From: Trebonia sp036509215
GTDB lineage: Bacteria; Actinomycetota; Actinomycetes; Streptosporangiales; Streptosporangiaceae
Length of the DNA stretch: 63,757 nt
Assembly: GCA_036509215.1 (NCBI GenBank)
Contig: DATCGA010000501.1
Coordinates: 1 to 63,757 of the forward strand
Reading direction: 5' to 3'
Positions 18,725 through 27,903 of this stretch are shown here, piece by piece (the stretch's first letter is position 1; every line of letters starts with the position of its first letter). The notes under the pieces were generated by a model that saw only the letters and a list, made by a program, of their open reading frames with translations, did no database searches and was not told the origin of the DNA. The position numbers and the translations under genes are program-made.

Positions 18725-19194
18725 GCCTCGGGGTCCCTGAGCAGGACGAAGTTGATCGCGGTGACCTTCATGGCCAGGTCGCCGTCCTGGTTGACCAGCT
18801 CGGCCAGCGAGCGGACGATGCCACGGTCGGGCTTGCTGTTCGACCGCCGCGCCTCGAGCACGGTGGCACGGGCGCGCAGCGTGTCGCCCGGGCGCACGGG
18901 CCTCGGCCAGCGGATCTCATCGACGCCGACCGCCCCAAGCCCGGACTCGGCGCTGACGAAGTGCTCCACCAGCAGCCGCATCATCTTGCTGGTGGTCTGC
19001 CAGCCGCTGGCGATCAGGCCGCCGAACGGCCCGTCCTCGGCCGCCACCGGGTCGACGTGAAAGGGCTGCGGGTCGTACTCCTTGGCAAAGGCGATGATCT
19101 CCCCCTCGTCAAGGGAGAACGCGCCGCAGTCCACCACGAGCCCAGGTACATAGTCCTCGAAGTAGCGGATCACGCGCTCAGGATGCTCAGTCAC
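18721..19194 (-). CDS. MaoC-like hot-dog dehydratase
   Basis: 157 residues, a single hot-dog domain. The hydratase motif FAKEYDPQPFHVDPVAA contains the catalytic Asp and His, and FGGLIASGWQT is the following conserved helix. C-terminal VKPG-like WPRPVRPGDTLRARATV is the standard strand pair. It probably hydrates or dehydrates enoyl-CoA thioesters. Start is GTG 19194. It is a single-gene unit, convergent with the amidotransferase gene. Confidence 0.9.
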   Translation of the reverse strand: MTEHPERVIRYFEDYVPGLVVDCGAFSLDEGEIIAFAKEYDPQPFHVDPVAAEDGPFGGLIASGWQTTSKMMRLLVEHFVSAESGLGAVGVDEIRWPRPVRPGDTLRARATVLEARRSNSKPDRGIVRSLAELVNQDGDLAMKVTAINFVLLRDPEA

Positions 19195-19488
19195 GTCGGC
19201 AAGTATCCCAACTGGGGCCGCTCCCCGTCACCAGCCGGGCTAACTCTGTCCATGACACGACGCATTTGTCCGAATCACATCACGACACGATCAAGAAAAA
19301 GACTCGAAATGCCTGCGACTCGCGTTCGGCGCCTGCCATAGTTCCATCGAACGGTACGGCGGGACAAAGTCCAATAAACGGTCCGATACCGCAACATAGC
19401 GGGCAGTTAGCCCGATCAGAGCGTGTAGGCCTGCCGAGAGGCTCTAGCAGCCGCGTAGACGGGCGAGGCATCGAAACATGGGGAGAGC
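19195..19488. other. Long 5' region of the LysM hydrolase gene
   Basis: 294 bases without a gene. Several short GC hairpins are possible around 19395-19470. I looked for the c-di-AMP (ydaO) riboswitch common before such genes in actinobacteria and did not find its conserved blocks. Nothing else can be named. Confidence 0.3.
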
Positions 19489-20469
19489 ATGACCGCTGGG
19501 CACAATGACCGCCGCCTCGTGAAGATCAGGCGCCGGGGCAGGCACTCAACCCCCTCCCAGGTGGAGCGGGTGGCGGTGCAGGCCGGCAAGGCGGCGCCGG
19601 CCGTGGCCATCGCCGGCGCGCTGGTCGCGGTCCCGGGGGCGCAGTCCGCGTTCGCCGCGCAGGACTCGCCCGCCACGGTGTCGACGCAGGCGCACGAGGC
19701 CGTGCACGCCGACCAGGCCGCGCACACGGGAACGCAGTCCGAGGCGGCGACGCTCGACTCGATCTCCACCCGCGCCGTCACCGTCGCGTCCGCCGGCAAC
19801 GCCAGGCACGCAGCGCAGGTCAAGTCCAGCCACTACACGGTCCGCAGCGGCGACACGCTGTCGAAGATCGCCGAGCGCTTCTACAACAAGGCCGCCGACT
19901 GGGGCTACGTCTTCCACGAGAACGCCAAGACGGTCTCCGACCCGAACCTGATCTTCGCCGGCCAGAACCTGTACATCCCGGCCACCGTGCCCGCCGACTA
20001 CAAGCTCACCGACTACTACACGCCGAAGCACGCCGCCCCCGCCCCGGCCGTCACGGAAACGGCCTCGGTCAACACGACCCATCGCTCCGGCAGTTCCAGG
20101 AGCTCCACGGGCGGCAGCAGCGCCGTGGTCGTCCAGTCGGCCGGCCAGGGCAGCAGCGGCGGCTCGTCCGGCGGGCTGAGCGGCACGCTCAGCTGCTCCG
20201 GGCTCGAGCAGCTCTGGGACTCGGCCGGGGGCAACCGGGCAGACGCGTTCATGGCCGCCGAGATCGCGGAGGCCGAGTCCGGCGGCAACCAGTACGCGCT
20301 GAGCCCGACCGACGACTACGGCTACTGGCAGATCAACGCGTCGAACGGCTCGCTCGCCACGTACAACGCCTACGGCAACGCGCGGTCCGCGATCATCCTC
20401 TCGGACGACGGCAGCAACTGGAACGCGTGGACCACCTACCACTCCGGCGCCTACGAGGGCCGCTGCTAG
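19489..20469 (+). CDS. LysM domain protein with lysozyme-like (transglycosylase) domain
   Basis: 326 residues. There is an N-terminal basic region and a hydrophobic segment (about 33-57, cleavage probably after SAFA). One LysM domain (114-164, YTVRSGDTLSKIAERFYN) is followed by a Ser/Gly-rich linker and a C-terminal lysozyme-like domain (about 236-326). The probable catalytic Glu is E263 in AEIAEAESGGNQYALSP. It is an exported muralytic enzyme, similar in layout to resuscitation-factor or SLT-type hydrolases. ATG 19489 follows GGGAGAG. The gene is followed by a very strong terminator. Confidence 0.88.
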   Translation: MTAGHNDRRLVKIRRRGRHSTPSQVERVAVQAGKAAPAVAIAGALVAVPGAQSAFAAQDSPATVSTQAHEAVHADQAAHTGTQSEAATLDSISTRAVTVASAGNARHAAQVKSSHYTVRSGDTLSKIAERFYNKAADWGYVFHENAKTVSDPNLIFAGQNLYIPATVPADYKLTDYYTPKHAAPAPAVTETASVNTTHRSGSSRSSTGGSSAVVVQSAGQGSSGGSSGGLSGTLSCSGLEQLWDSAGGNRADAFMAAEIAEAESGGNQYALSPTDDYGYWQINASNGSLATYNAYGNARSAIILSDDGSNWNAWTTYHSGAYEGRC

Positions 20470-20486
20470 CCGAAGACCTGCTCCAG

Positions 20487-20530
20487 AAGCCGATCAGGCC
20501 GCGCTCCCCCGGGCGCGGCCTGATCGGCTT
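20487..20530. terminator. Bidirectional intrinsic terminator
   Basis: A perfect 18-base inverted repeat (20487-20504 with 20513-20530; arms begin AAGCCGATCAGGCC) with an 8-base loop. It lies between the stop of the LysM hydrolase (20469, plus) and the stop of RNase HI (20547, minus). The ends are AA/TT, so only weak T tracts flank it; stem strength must do most of the work. Confidence 0.85.
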
Positions 20531-20546
20531 TCCCCGTCTTGACCGG

Positions 20547-20993
20547 TTAGCGCGGAGTGGCCAGGACGTCGGCGATGCCCTGGCGGGCTAGCTCGTCGGC
20601 GCGCTCGTTGCCGGGGTCGCCTGCGTGGCCCTTGACCCAGTGCCAGGAGACCTGGTGCGGTCCCATCGCGGCGACGAGGCGCTGCCATAGGTCGACGTTC
20701 TTGACCGGCTGCTTGGACGCGGTCTTCCAGCCGTTGCGCTGCCAGCCGGGCAGCCACTTGGTGATCCCGTCGAGCACGTACTTGCTGTCGGTGTAGAGCT
20801 GGACCGAGACCGGCCGGCTGAGCGCCTCGAGCGCGGAGATCGCGGCCAGCAGCTCCATCCGGTTGTTGGTGGTGGCCCGGTCGCCGCCATGCAGCTCCTT
20901 CACCACGGCGCCGTAGCGCAGCACCACGCCCCAGCCACCCGGACCCGGGTTTCCGCTGCATGCCCCGTCGGTGTAGATCACGGCCTCGTCCAT
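20547..20993 (-). CDS. rnhA: Ribonuclease HI
   Basis: 148 residues. All four carboxylates of the DEDD active site are visible: Asp in VIYTDGACSGNPGPGG, Glu in NNRMELLAAISAL, Asp in QLYTDSKYVLDG, and the last Asp in GNERADELAR, with the WVKGHAG loop before it. It removes RNA from RNA-DNA hybrids. The open frame runs to 21101, but ATG 20993 (MDEAVIYTDG) is the family start. A TAGCCT box ends 7 bases before it, suggesting a leaderless transcript. Confidence 0.96.
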   Translation of the reverse strand: MDEAVIYTDGACSGNPGPGGWGVVLRYGAVVKELHGGDRATTNNRMELLAAISALEALSRPVSVQLYTDSKYVLDGITKWLPGWQRNGWKTASKQPVKNVDLWQRLVAAMGPHQVSWHWVKGHAGDPGNERADELARQGIADVLATPR

Positions 20994-21151
20994 GCCGCAC
21001 AGGCTATTCCTTCCGGCGACTCCAGGAGCCGGAAGGCACTGGCCAGCGCGGAGATACGACTTATCGGAACTAACATGAGATTCCGGGTCGTCCTGTGGCA
21101 ATCCGAGGCAGAGCCTCCCCGCGAGGACTGAACGCCGGGAAGAGGACCTAG

Positions 21152-22408
21152 GTGCGGCGGATCCGGCTCAGCGCGCTCCAGGAGCGCGAATTTCGCCTGT
21201 TCTTCACGGGACAGCTGGTGTCGCTGCTCGGCGACGCCGTCACGCCGTTCGCGCTCGCCTGGGCGGTGCTCGACCTGACAGGATCGGCCCGCGACCTCGG
21301 CTTCGTGATCGCCGCGAACACCGCCCCGCTCGTCATTTTCCTGCTCGTCGGCGGCGTCTTCGCCGACCGGCTGCCGCGGCGCGGGGTGATGCTCGCCGCC
21401 GACGTCGCGCGGATGGCTGTCCAGGCGGCGACCGCGGCCCTGCTGCTCTCGCACACCGCGCGCATCTGGGAGCTGATTGTGCTGCAGGCGCTGGCCGGGA
21501 CCGGGACGGCGTTCTTCAACCCCGCGTCGACCGGGCTCACGCCGATGACCGTGAGCGCGGGCCGGCTGCAGGAGGCGAACGCCCTGCGCGGAATGTCGAT
21601 GGGGCTGGCCCAGTTCGCCGGCCCGGCGCTGGCCGGCATCCTCATCGTCACCGTCGGGCCGGGTTACGCGCTCGCCATTGACGCGGCGAGCTTCGGGGTG
21701 AGCGCGTTCTACCTCGCCCGCCTGCGCCTGCCGCCGCACGTCAGCCTGCCGCCGCAGTCGTTCGCGCGCGACCTGCTCGACGGCTGGCGCGACTTCGCCG
21801 CCCGCACCTGGGTCTGGCTGATCGTGGTCAGCGCGTCCCTCGGGAACATGACGGGCGGGGTGTGGCTCGTGCTCGCCGCGGTGTGGGTCAAGAACGGCCA
21901 CGGGGGCGCCGGCGCGTGGACGGCGATCCTCGTCGTCTCGGCTGTCGGGGGGCTCGCCGCCGCCGCGACGGCGCTTCGCCTCAAGCCGCGGCGCCCGCTC
22001 CTGCTTGCGTCCATCGCGGTCGTCCCGAATTCCGCGCCGCTCATCGCGCTCGCGCTGAGGCTGCCCTGGGAGGCCCTCGTCGTCACGGCGCTCGTCACCG
22101 GGTTCGGGAACATGCTCTTCAACACGCTCTGGGAGACGACGCTGCAGCAGCACATCCCGCCGGCGTCACTGTCGCGCGTCAGCGCCTACGACTGGTTCGG
22201 CTCCCTGCTGTGCCAGCCACTCGGACTCGCCCTGGCAGGAGTGGCGGCGGCCGGGATCGGGATGAGCCAAACCCTCTGGATAGCGGCCGCAGTCGACCTC
22301 GCCGCAGTCGCCGCGATAGTCGCGGCGCCGAGCGTGCGGCACCTGCAGCGACTCGACGAACCCGGCGGTACCATCCCGACTTATGACCACATGGGGAAAC
22401 CCGGCTGA
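21152..22408 (+). CDS. MFS transporter (DHA3 / enterobactin-exporter type)
   Basis: 418 residues, about 12 hydrophobic helices. The N-terminus EFRLFFTGQLVSLLGDAVTP, followed by FALAWAVLDLTGS, and the loop GGVFADRLPRRGVM are typical of the EntS/DHA3 group, as is the N-terminal domain motif ANALRGMSMGLAQFAGPALAG. Likely role: proton-coupled efflux; substrate unknown. GTG 21152 follows AGAGGACC. The C-terminus overlaps the next gene by 26 bases in another frame. Confidence 0.9.
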   Translation: MRRIRLSALQEREFRLFFTGQLVSLLGDAVTPFALAWAVLDLTGSARDLGFVIAANTAPLVIFLLVGGVFADRLPRRGVMLAADVARMAVQAATAALLLSHTARIWELIVLQALAGTGTAFFNPASTGLTPMTVSAGRLQEANALRGMSMGLAQFAGPALAGILIVTVGPGYALAIDAASFGVSAFYLARLRLPPHVSLPPQSFARDLLDGWRDFAARTWVWLIVVSASLGNMTGGVWLVLAAVWVKNGHGGAGAWTAILVVSAVGGLAAAATALRLKPRRPLLLASIAVVPNSAPLIALALRLPWEALVVTALVTGFGNMLFNTLWETTLQQHIPPASLSRVSAYDWFGSLLCQPLGLALAGVAAAGIGMSQTLWIAAAVDLAAVAAIVAAPSVRHLQRLDEPGGTIPTYDHMGKPG

Positions 22409-23893
22409 GTCCCCTGGCCGGGCCGCGCCCGTCCGCGCGGGGGCCGGCCAGGGCGCGGAGCTCGTCCTCGTCAGCGGGAAGATCCGCACCCCCGCCCATC
22501 CGTCCGGTTTCGTGCAGGCGGCCGCGATCAGCGGCGGCGTGGTGGTCGCGCTCGGCCGCGACGAGGAGCTCCGCGACCTCGTCCGCCCGCTCACCCGGGT
22601 GGTGAACCTGCGCGGCCGGCTCGCGATCCCCGCCTTCGGCGACGCGCACGTGCACCCGGTCCAGGGCGGGCTGGAGTCCCTGCGCTGCAACCTGGCCGGC
22701 CTGCGCGCCAGGCAGCAGTACCTGGACACGATCGCCGCCTACTGCGCGACCCTCCGGCCGGGCGCCTGGGTCCTCGGCGGCGGCTGGTCCATGTCGGCCT
22801 TCCCCGGCGGCAAGCCGAACGCGGCCGGGGTCACCGCTCGCACCCCCGACCCGGCCGACGGCCGGATCGAGCGCGACCAGGCCGGCGCTCCCACCGGCGC
22901 GCTCCACGACGGCGCGATGCGGCTGGTCGCCGACTTCGTGCCGCCGCCGGGTCAGGCCGAGATGACCGCCGCCCTCCTCGCCGCCCAGGCCCGACTGCAC
23001 TCCCTCGGCATCACTTCAATCCAGGATGCCTGCATCGGCGACGCGGGCGAGCTGGGCATGCCCGACGCGTTCGACACCTACCGGCGCGCCGCCGCCGACC
23101 GGCTGCTGACCTGCCGGGTGACCGGGGCGCTGTGGTGGGACCGGTTCCGCGGCCGCCACCAGCTCGACACGCTGCAGGCGCGCAGGGAGGCGGCCGACGG
23201 CGGCGGCTACTTCCGCTCTCCGAGGCCGTCCGCCTGCTCGCCGCCCTCGGGTTTCAGCTGCACTTCCACGCGATCGGCGACCGGGCGGTGACCGCCGCCC
23301 TCGACGCCCTGGCCGAGCTCCCCGACGGGCTGCGCGCCAGCGGCAGGCACCACATCGCGCACCTGCAGTTCGTCCGCCCGTCGGACCTGGAGCGGTTCGC
23401 CGAGCTCGGCGTGATCGCGAACTTCCAGCCGCTCTGGGCCTGCCGGGACGAACAGAACGACCAGCTCACGGTGCCGTTCGTGGGCGATGAGCGGGCGGCG
23501 TGGCAGTACCGGATCGGCTCGTTCCTAAGACTCGGTGCGCGGGTGGCGTTCGGCAGTGACTGGCCGGTGTCGAGCGCGGACCCGCTGCAGGAGATGCACG
23601 TGGCGGTCAACCGGATGCTCTCGACCGAGCTCGGCCAGCCGGGGTCGGTCGAGACGACCGAGCCGCTGCTGCCGGACGAGGCGATCACGATCAGCGCCGC
23701 CGTCGACGCGTTCACCCGCGGCGTCGCCTACGTCAATCACGAGGAGGACGTGGCGGGCACGCTCGAGCTCGGCAAGCTGGCCGACGTCGCCGTGCACACC
23801 CAGGACGTCTACGCAGTCCCGCCCGCCGCCATCGGCCACACAACGGTCGCGCTGACGGTCGCCGGCGGCCAGATTGTGCACGGCGACGAATAG
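22383..23893 (+). pseudogene. YtcJ-type amidohydrolase (family 3), two internal losses and a frameshift
   Basis: The frame from 22383 contains the metal motif FGDAHVHPVQGG and runs to about 23215. The sequence then continues in another frame (from LSEAVRLLAALGFQLHFHAIGDRAV) to the stop at 23893, with IAHLQF and FGSDWPVSS preserved. Compared with the family, about 30 residues are missing after GGKPNAA (around 22825), where the HSAWVN region should be. About 40 are missing at the frame change near 23215, including the KIMQDG segment with the metal-bridging Lys. All remaining parts align well. The gene must be inactive unless the sequence is misassembled. It follows the MFS gene with overlap. 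Confidence 0.85.
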
Positions 23894-23901
23894 CGAACAG
23901 A

Positions 23902-23943
23902 CCGTGAACGGGCCGTGAACGGGAACAAGGGAACGGGAACAAC
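23902..23943 (+). repeat. Short tandem repeats CCGTGAACGGG / GGGAACAA
   Basis: Two CCGTGAACGGG units followed by two GGGAACAA units in tandem, directly after the amidohydrolase stop and about 90 bases upstream of ppk2. They may be slippage products or binding sites; no known box was recognised. Confidence 0.5.
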
Positions 23944-24027
23944 CGCCCGTACGATGGGAAAGGCATTTGAACCGGGCGGCAGCCGGCCGGTGAACACCCG
24001 CCCCCCGCTCGTGACCTGGCGGCATTG

Positions 24028-24978
24028 ATGTGTTGTATTTATAAAGTGATCAACGCGCTGCCTTCGCCCGGCTCGGATGACCCTGCCGACCTCGCCATCC
24101 TGGCCGGGCTGACCGTACAAGACAACGAAGACGACGATCCGGTCCTGCTCTGGCCGGACGGCACGCAGGTCGATACCTGGCGCGAGGACTACCCGTACGA
24201 CGAGCGGATGTCGCGCGAGTACTACGACCGCGCCAAGCGGCTGCTCCAGATTGAGCTGGTCAAGCTGCAGAACTGGGTCAAGGAGACCGGCCAGCGGATC
24301 GTCATCATCTTCGAGGGACGCGACGCGGCAGGCAAGGGCGGCACGATCAAGCGGTTCACCGAGCACCTCAACCCGCGCGGCGCCCGGGTCGTGGCGCTGG
24401 AGAAGCCCAGCGAGCGCGAGAAGACCCAGTGGTACTTCCAGCGCTACGTGACCCACCTGCCCTCGGCCGGGGAGATCGTGCTGTTCGACCGCTCCTGGTA
24501 CAACCGGGCCGGCGTCGAGCGGGTGATGGGGTTCTGCACCCCCGAGGAGTACCTGGAGTTCATGCGGGAGGCGCCGGAGTTCGAGCGGATGCTGGTGCAC
24601 TCCGGGATCTCGATGACGAAGTTCTGGTTCTCGGTCACGCGGTCCGAGCAGCGGACCCGGTTCATCATCCGGCAGGTCGACCCGGTCCGGCGGTGGAAGC
24701 TGTCCCCGATGGACATCCAGTCGCTCGACAAGTGGGAGGACTACACCGAGGCGAAGGAGGCGATGTTCTTCTACACCGACACCGCCGACGCGCCCTGGAC
24801 GGTGGTCAAGTCCAACGACAAGAAGCGCGCCAGGCTCGAGGCGATCCGTCACATCCTCGAGCAGTACGACTACGACGACAAGGACGAGGAGGTCGTCGGC
24901 AAGCCGGACGGGAAGATCATCGGGCCGCCGGCGCTGCTGTCGGAGAACTCCGCGATCCAGACGTTCACTAGATTGTGA
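24028..24978 (+). CDS. ppk2: Polyphosphate kinase 2
   Basis: 316 residues from ATG 24028. The P-loop is FEGRDAAGKGG (97-105), the lid region is KPSEREKTQWYFQRYV, and Walker B is VLFDRSWYNRAGVERVMG. A one-domain length and these motifs place it in PPK2, probably class I (polyP-dependent phosphorylation of ADP/GDP). The family motif SMDIQSLDKW is present as SPMDIQSLDKWEDYTEAK. The start is uncertain: TTG 24025, ATG 24028 and GTG 24046 lie in an AT-rich stretch. It overlaps the next gene by 4 bases. Confidence 0.93.
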   Translation: MCCIYKVINALPSPGSDDPADLAILAGLTVQDNEDDDPVLLWPDGTQVDTWREDYPYDERMSREYYDRAKRLLQIELVKLQNWVKETGQRIVIIFEGRDAAGKGGTIKRFTEHLNPRGARVVALEKPSEREKTQWYFQRYVTHLPSAGEIVLFDRSWYNRAGVERVMGFCTPEEYLEFMREAPEFERMLVHSGISMTKFWFSVTRSEQRTRFIIRQVDPVRRWKLSPMDIQSLDKWEDYTEAKEAMFFYTDTADAPWTVVKSNDKKRARLEAIRHILEQYDYDDKDEEVVGKPDGKIIGPPALLSENSAIQTFTRL

Positions 24979-25640
24979 GGGTGAGCGTTACCGAGAAGGG
25001 CATCATCGAGACCACCACCACCGAGATCACCTCCGAGGACGAGCTGCGGGAAGCGCTTGGCGGGTTCCCGTCCGGGCGCGCCGCCAGCAAGGACCGGCCC
25101 GCCCTGCACCCGCTGCAGATCGAATGGCTCCGCAGGTCGCCGTTCTGCGTGCTGGCCACGTCGGACGCCGACGGCAACTGCGACGCCTCCCCCAAGGGCG
25201 ACCCGGCCGGGCAGCTCATCCACGTGCTTGACCCCCGCACCGTCGCCATCGCCGAGCGCCCCGGCAACAAGCGCGCCGACGGGTACCTCAACATCCTCGC
25301 CAACCCGCATGTCGGGCTCATCGCGCTGATCCCCGGCCGCAACGACACGCTGCGCATCAACGGCCGGGCCAGGATCGTGCGGGACGCCCCGTTCTTCTCC
25401 GAGCTGGCCGTCCGCGGCCAGCGGCCGGTGCTGGCGGTGGTGATCGAGATCAAGACGGTGTTCTCGCACTGCCCGAAGGCGTTCCTGCGATCGACGCTGT
25501 GGGAGCCGACGTCCTGGCCGGCCGCCGACGCGCTGCCATCGGTGGCCGCGCTGACCAAGGCGGTGCTGGACTCACCGGAAACTCTCGAGGAGCTGGAGGC
25601 GTACTACGCAGGGCCGAACTACTCGAGGCTGTTGTACTGA
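24975..25640 (+). CDS. PPOX-fold flavoprotein (MSMEG_1061 type)
   Basis: 221 residues. The split-barrel flavin-binding core includes RRSPFCVLATSDADGNCDAS, then PKGDPAG, and ADGYLNILANPHVGLIALIPG, followed by TLRINGRARIV. The C-terminal CPKAFLRSTLW matches the FMN-binding PPOX subgroup named after MSMEG_1061. It is probably an FMN-dependent reductase or oxidase of unknown substrate. GTG 24975 overlaps the ppk2 stop (GTGA), so the two are coupled. Its end overlaps the convergent maf gene by 22 bases. Confidence 0.88.
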   Translation: MRVSVTEKGIIETTTTEITSEDELREALGGFPSGRAASKDRPALHPLQIEWLRRSPFCVLATSDADGNCDASPKGDPAGQLIHVLDPRTVAIAERPGNKRADGYLNILANPHVGLIALIPGRNDTLRINGRARIVRDAPFFSELAVRGQRPVLAVVIEIKTVFSHCPKAFLRSTLWEPTSWPAADALPSVAALTKAVLDSPETLEELEAYYAGPNYSRLLY

Positions 25641-26233
25641 GCCCACAGGGCCGGGATCGTCACCCCGAGGCCGCCGAGCAGCCCGCGCAGCAGCGGCAGC
25701 GAGATGCCGATCACGTTGTTGTGATCGCCGTCGATCGATTCGACGAACCAGCCGCCCAGTCCCTCGATGGTGAAACCGCCGGCCATGCCGAGCGGCTCGC
25801 CGGTGAAGACGTAGGCGGAAATCTCCTCCTCGGTCGGAGTGCCGAAGCGGACCGTCGTCGCGGCCACGGCCTCGACCCGCTTCCCGGTCGAGGCGTCGAT
25901 CACGCAGTGCCCGGTGTACAGCGTGCCCGTCCGGCCCGACATCTCGTGCCAGCGGGCGGCCGCCTCCACCAGGTCGGCCGGCTTGCCGTAGACGCGGCCG
26001 TCGAGGTCGAGCATCGAGTCGCAGCCGATGACGATCCCGTCGTCCAGCGACGCGGCGACGGCCGACGCCTTGGCCGAGGCGAGGACTGCGGTGAGCTCGT
26101 CGGTCGACTCGGCCGAGAACGCGTCCTCGTCAATACCGCTGACGATGACCTGGGGATCGAGGCCGGCCGCGCGCAGCACTGCGAGGCGAGCCGGGGAAGC
26201 TGAAGCTAGTACGAGGCGCACGCAACAGAACAT
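25619..26233 (-). CDS. maf: Maf family nucleotide pyrophosphatase
   Basis: About 204 residues. The family signature LVLASASPARLAVLRAAGL is at the N-terminus. IVIGCDSMLDLDGRVYGKPAD holds the catalytic Asp and the Lys, and GEPLGMAGGFTIEGLGGWFVESIDG is the second signature. Maf enzymes hydrolyse modified or canonical NTPs such as dTTP or UTP. Start options are ATG 26233 or GTG 26221. The GTG lies 7 bases after TATGTT and fits the family N-terminus better, so a leaderless start there is plausible. It is divergent from an oxidoreductase gene. Confidence 0.92.
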   Translation of the reverse strand: MFCCVRLVLASASPARLAVLRAAGLDPQVIVSGIDEDAFSAESTDELTAVLASAKASAVAASLDDGIVIGCDSMLDLDGRVYGKPADLVEAAARWHEMSGRTGTLYTGHCVIDASTGKRVEAVAATTVRFGTPTEEEISAYVFTGEPLGMAGGFTIEGLGGWFVESIDGDHNNVIGISLPLLRGLLGGLGVTIPALWAQYNSLE

Positions 26234-26267
26234 ACGGCAACAGATGCTGGGGCGTAGCATCGTTGCC
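26222..26267. promoter_or_regulatory. Compact divergent promoter (maf / oxidoreductase)
   Basis: Within 46 bases lie two -10-like boxes. On the plus strand TAGCAT ends 7 bases before ATG 26268; on the minus strand TATGTT ends 7 bases before GTG 26221. Both genes would be transcribed without a leader from back-to-back promoters. Confidence 0.5.
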
Positions 26268-27173
26268 ATGCGTTTTGGCCTCGTTGGTACCGGTCACTGG
26301 GCGAACTCGGTGCACGCGCCCGCACTTGCCACCGCCCCGGGGGCCCGGCTGGCCTCCGTCTGGGGGCGGAACGCGGAGGCGACGGCCGCGCTCGCGGCCG
26401 GCCACGAAGTGACCGCCTACGACGACTTCGACGCGTTCCTCGCCAGTGTGGACGCGGTCTCGTTCGCGGTGCCGCCGGACGTGCAGGCGCCGCTCGCGAT
26501 CCGCGCGGCCGAGGCGGGCAAGCACCTGCTGCTCGAGAAGCCGGTCGCGCTGTCGGTGGCGGACGCCGACGCGGTCGTCACCGCCGTGGAGAAGGCCGGC
26601 GTTGCCTCGGTCGTGTTCTTCACCTGGCGGTTCAACCGCGAGATCCGGGCCTGGCTGGCCGATGAGCAGGCGCGGGGCGGGTGGTCCGGCCGCGGCTGGT
26701 CGGGCGGGGTCGCGGTCTGGCTCGGCACCGCGCTCGCGGACGACTCCCCGTTCAACACGCCCTGGCGGCAGCGGAAGGGCGCCCTCTGGGACCTCGGCCC
26801 GCACCTGGTCGGCATGCTCTGGGCCTGCCTCGGCCCGGTGACGTCGGTGTCGGCCGTGCGAGGCCAGGGCGACGTGCGGCACCTGGTCCTCCAGCACGAG
26901 GGCGGCGCCTCCTCCACCACGAGCACCGCGCTGGACGCCCCCGAGCCGGCCGAGGGGTTCAACCTGTTCGTCTGGGGCGCGGCCGGCCGCTCGGTCATGC
27001 CCGCCACCCCGGACGACCCGGAGCAGTGCCTGCGGGTCGCCGCCGCCGAGCTCATCGGATGCGTGAACTCGGGCCAGCCGAATCATCCGTGCGACGTCCG
27101 CTTCGGCCGTGACATCGTCGCCGTGCTGGCCGAGGCCGAGGCGCAGCTCTCGCGGCCCCAGACTCGACATTAA
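26268..27173 (+). CDS. Gfo/Idh/MocA family oxidoreductase
   Basis: 301 residues. The NAD(P)-binding Rossmann start is MRFGLVGTGHWANSVHAPAL, and the family motif LLLEKPVALSVADADAVV contains the conserved EKP. GALWDLGPHLVGMLWACLG supplies the conserved Asp/His of the substrate domain. It oxidises or reduces a sugar or sugar-like substrate that cannot be specified. ATG 26268 follows a TAGCAT box by 7 bases. A longer frame upstream is not supported. Confidence 0.92.
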   Translation: MRFGLVGTGHWANSVHAPALATAPGARLASVWGRNAEATAALAAGHEVTAYDDFDAFLASVDAVSFAVPPDVQAPLAIRAAEAGKHLLLEKPVALSVADADAVVTAVEKAGVASVVFFTWRFNREIRAWLADEQARGGWSGRGWSGGVAVWLGTALADDSPFNTPWRQRKGALWDLGPHLVGMLWACLGPVTSVSAVRGQGDVRHLVLQHEGGASSTTSTALDAPEPAEGFNLFVWGAAGRSVMPATPDDPEQCLRVAAAELIGCVNSGQPNHPCDVRFGRDIVAVLAEAEAQLSRPQTRH

Positions 27174-27237
27174 GTTCCGGTAGCAACCAGGAATGGCACT
27201 GTACCTACGTGCGCGTGTCCGCCTAGGCTTTACCGAT

Positions 27238-27903
27238 ATGAGTAGCTCGCCCGCCGTACCCGACCCACAGCACCTGCGCGCCTCCGACGCCGACCGGGAG
27301 CGCGTCGCGGAAACGCTGCGCGAGGCCGCCGGCGACGGGCGGCTGACGATGGACGAGCTCGACGAGCGGCTCGACGCCGTGTACGCGGCCAAGACCTATG
27401 CCGAGCTGGTGCCGATCACCCTCGACCTGCCCGACCACAGCGGCGCCGCGTCCGTCCCGGCGCCGTCCCGGCCGGCCTCGAAAGACGTGCGCCAGTACGG
27501 CGGGGAGCCGACGTCGCACACCGCCGTCGCCATCCTCGGCGGCTTCTCCCGCAAGGGCGACTGGGTGGTGCCGAAGACGTTCAACGCCTTCATGCTGCTC
27601 GGCGGCGGCGAGATCGACCTGCGCGACGCCCGGTTCGCCGAGCGCGAGGTCTCCATCCACGTGGTCGCGATCCTGGGCGGCTGCGAGATCACCGTGCCCG
27701 ATGACGCCACCGTCAACGTCAACGGCGTCGGCATCATGGGCGCGTTCGAGCACTCGGCCCAGGGATCCCCCAGCTCGGGCGACGGACCGGTGATCAACAT
27801 CAGCGGGGTCGCCTTCATGGGCGGCGTCGACGTCACCCGCAAGCCCCCGAAGCAGTCGAAGCGCGACAAGCTCGAGGCCAAGCGCCGCCGCGAACTCGAA
27901 TAG
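27238..27903 (+). CDS. DUF1707 and LiaF-like domain protein
   Basis: 221 residues. The N-terminal DUF1707 motif is LRASDADRERVAETLREAAG, followed by DGRLTMDELDERLDAVYAA. The C-terminal half is a beta-solenoid with repeats (TAVAILGGFSRKGDWVVP, HVVAILGGCEITVPDD, INISGVAFMGGVDV) of the LiaF/DUF2154 type seen in cell-envelope stress proteins. No membrane helix is present. ATG 27238 lies 8 bases after TAGGCT. A membrane protein follows directly and may be its partner. Confidence 0.88.
   Translation: MSSSPAVPDPQHLRASDADRERVAETLREAAGDGRLTMDELDERLDAVYAAKTYAELVPITLDLPDHSGAASVPAPSRPASKDVRQYGGEPTSHTAVAILGGFSRKGDWVVPKTFNAFMLLGGGEIDLRDARFAEREVSIHVVAILGGCEITVPDDATVNVNGVGIMGAFEHSAQGSPSSGDGPVINISGVAFMGGVDVTRKPPKQSKRDKLEAKRRRELE

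Noticed and set aside
19195..19488. Possible c-di-AMP (ydaO) riboswitch before the LysM cell-wall hydrolase
   Set aside because: The gene type and leader length fit, but the conserved GGGG-A/G-ACC and pseudoknot blocks of that riboswitch are not visible.
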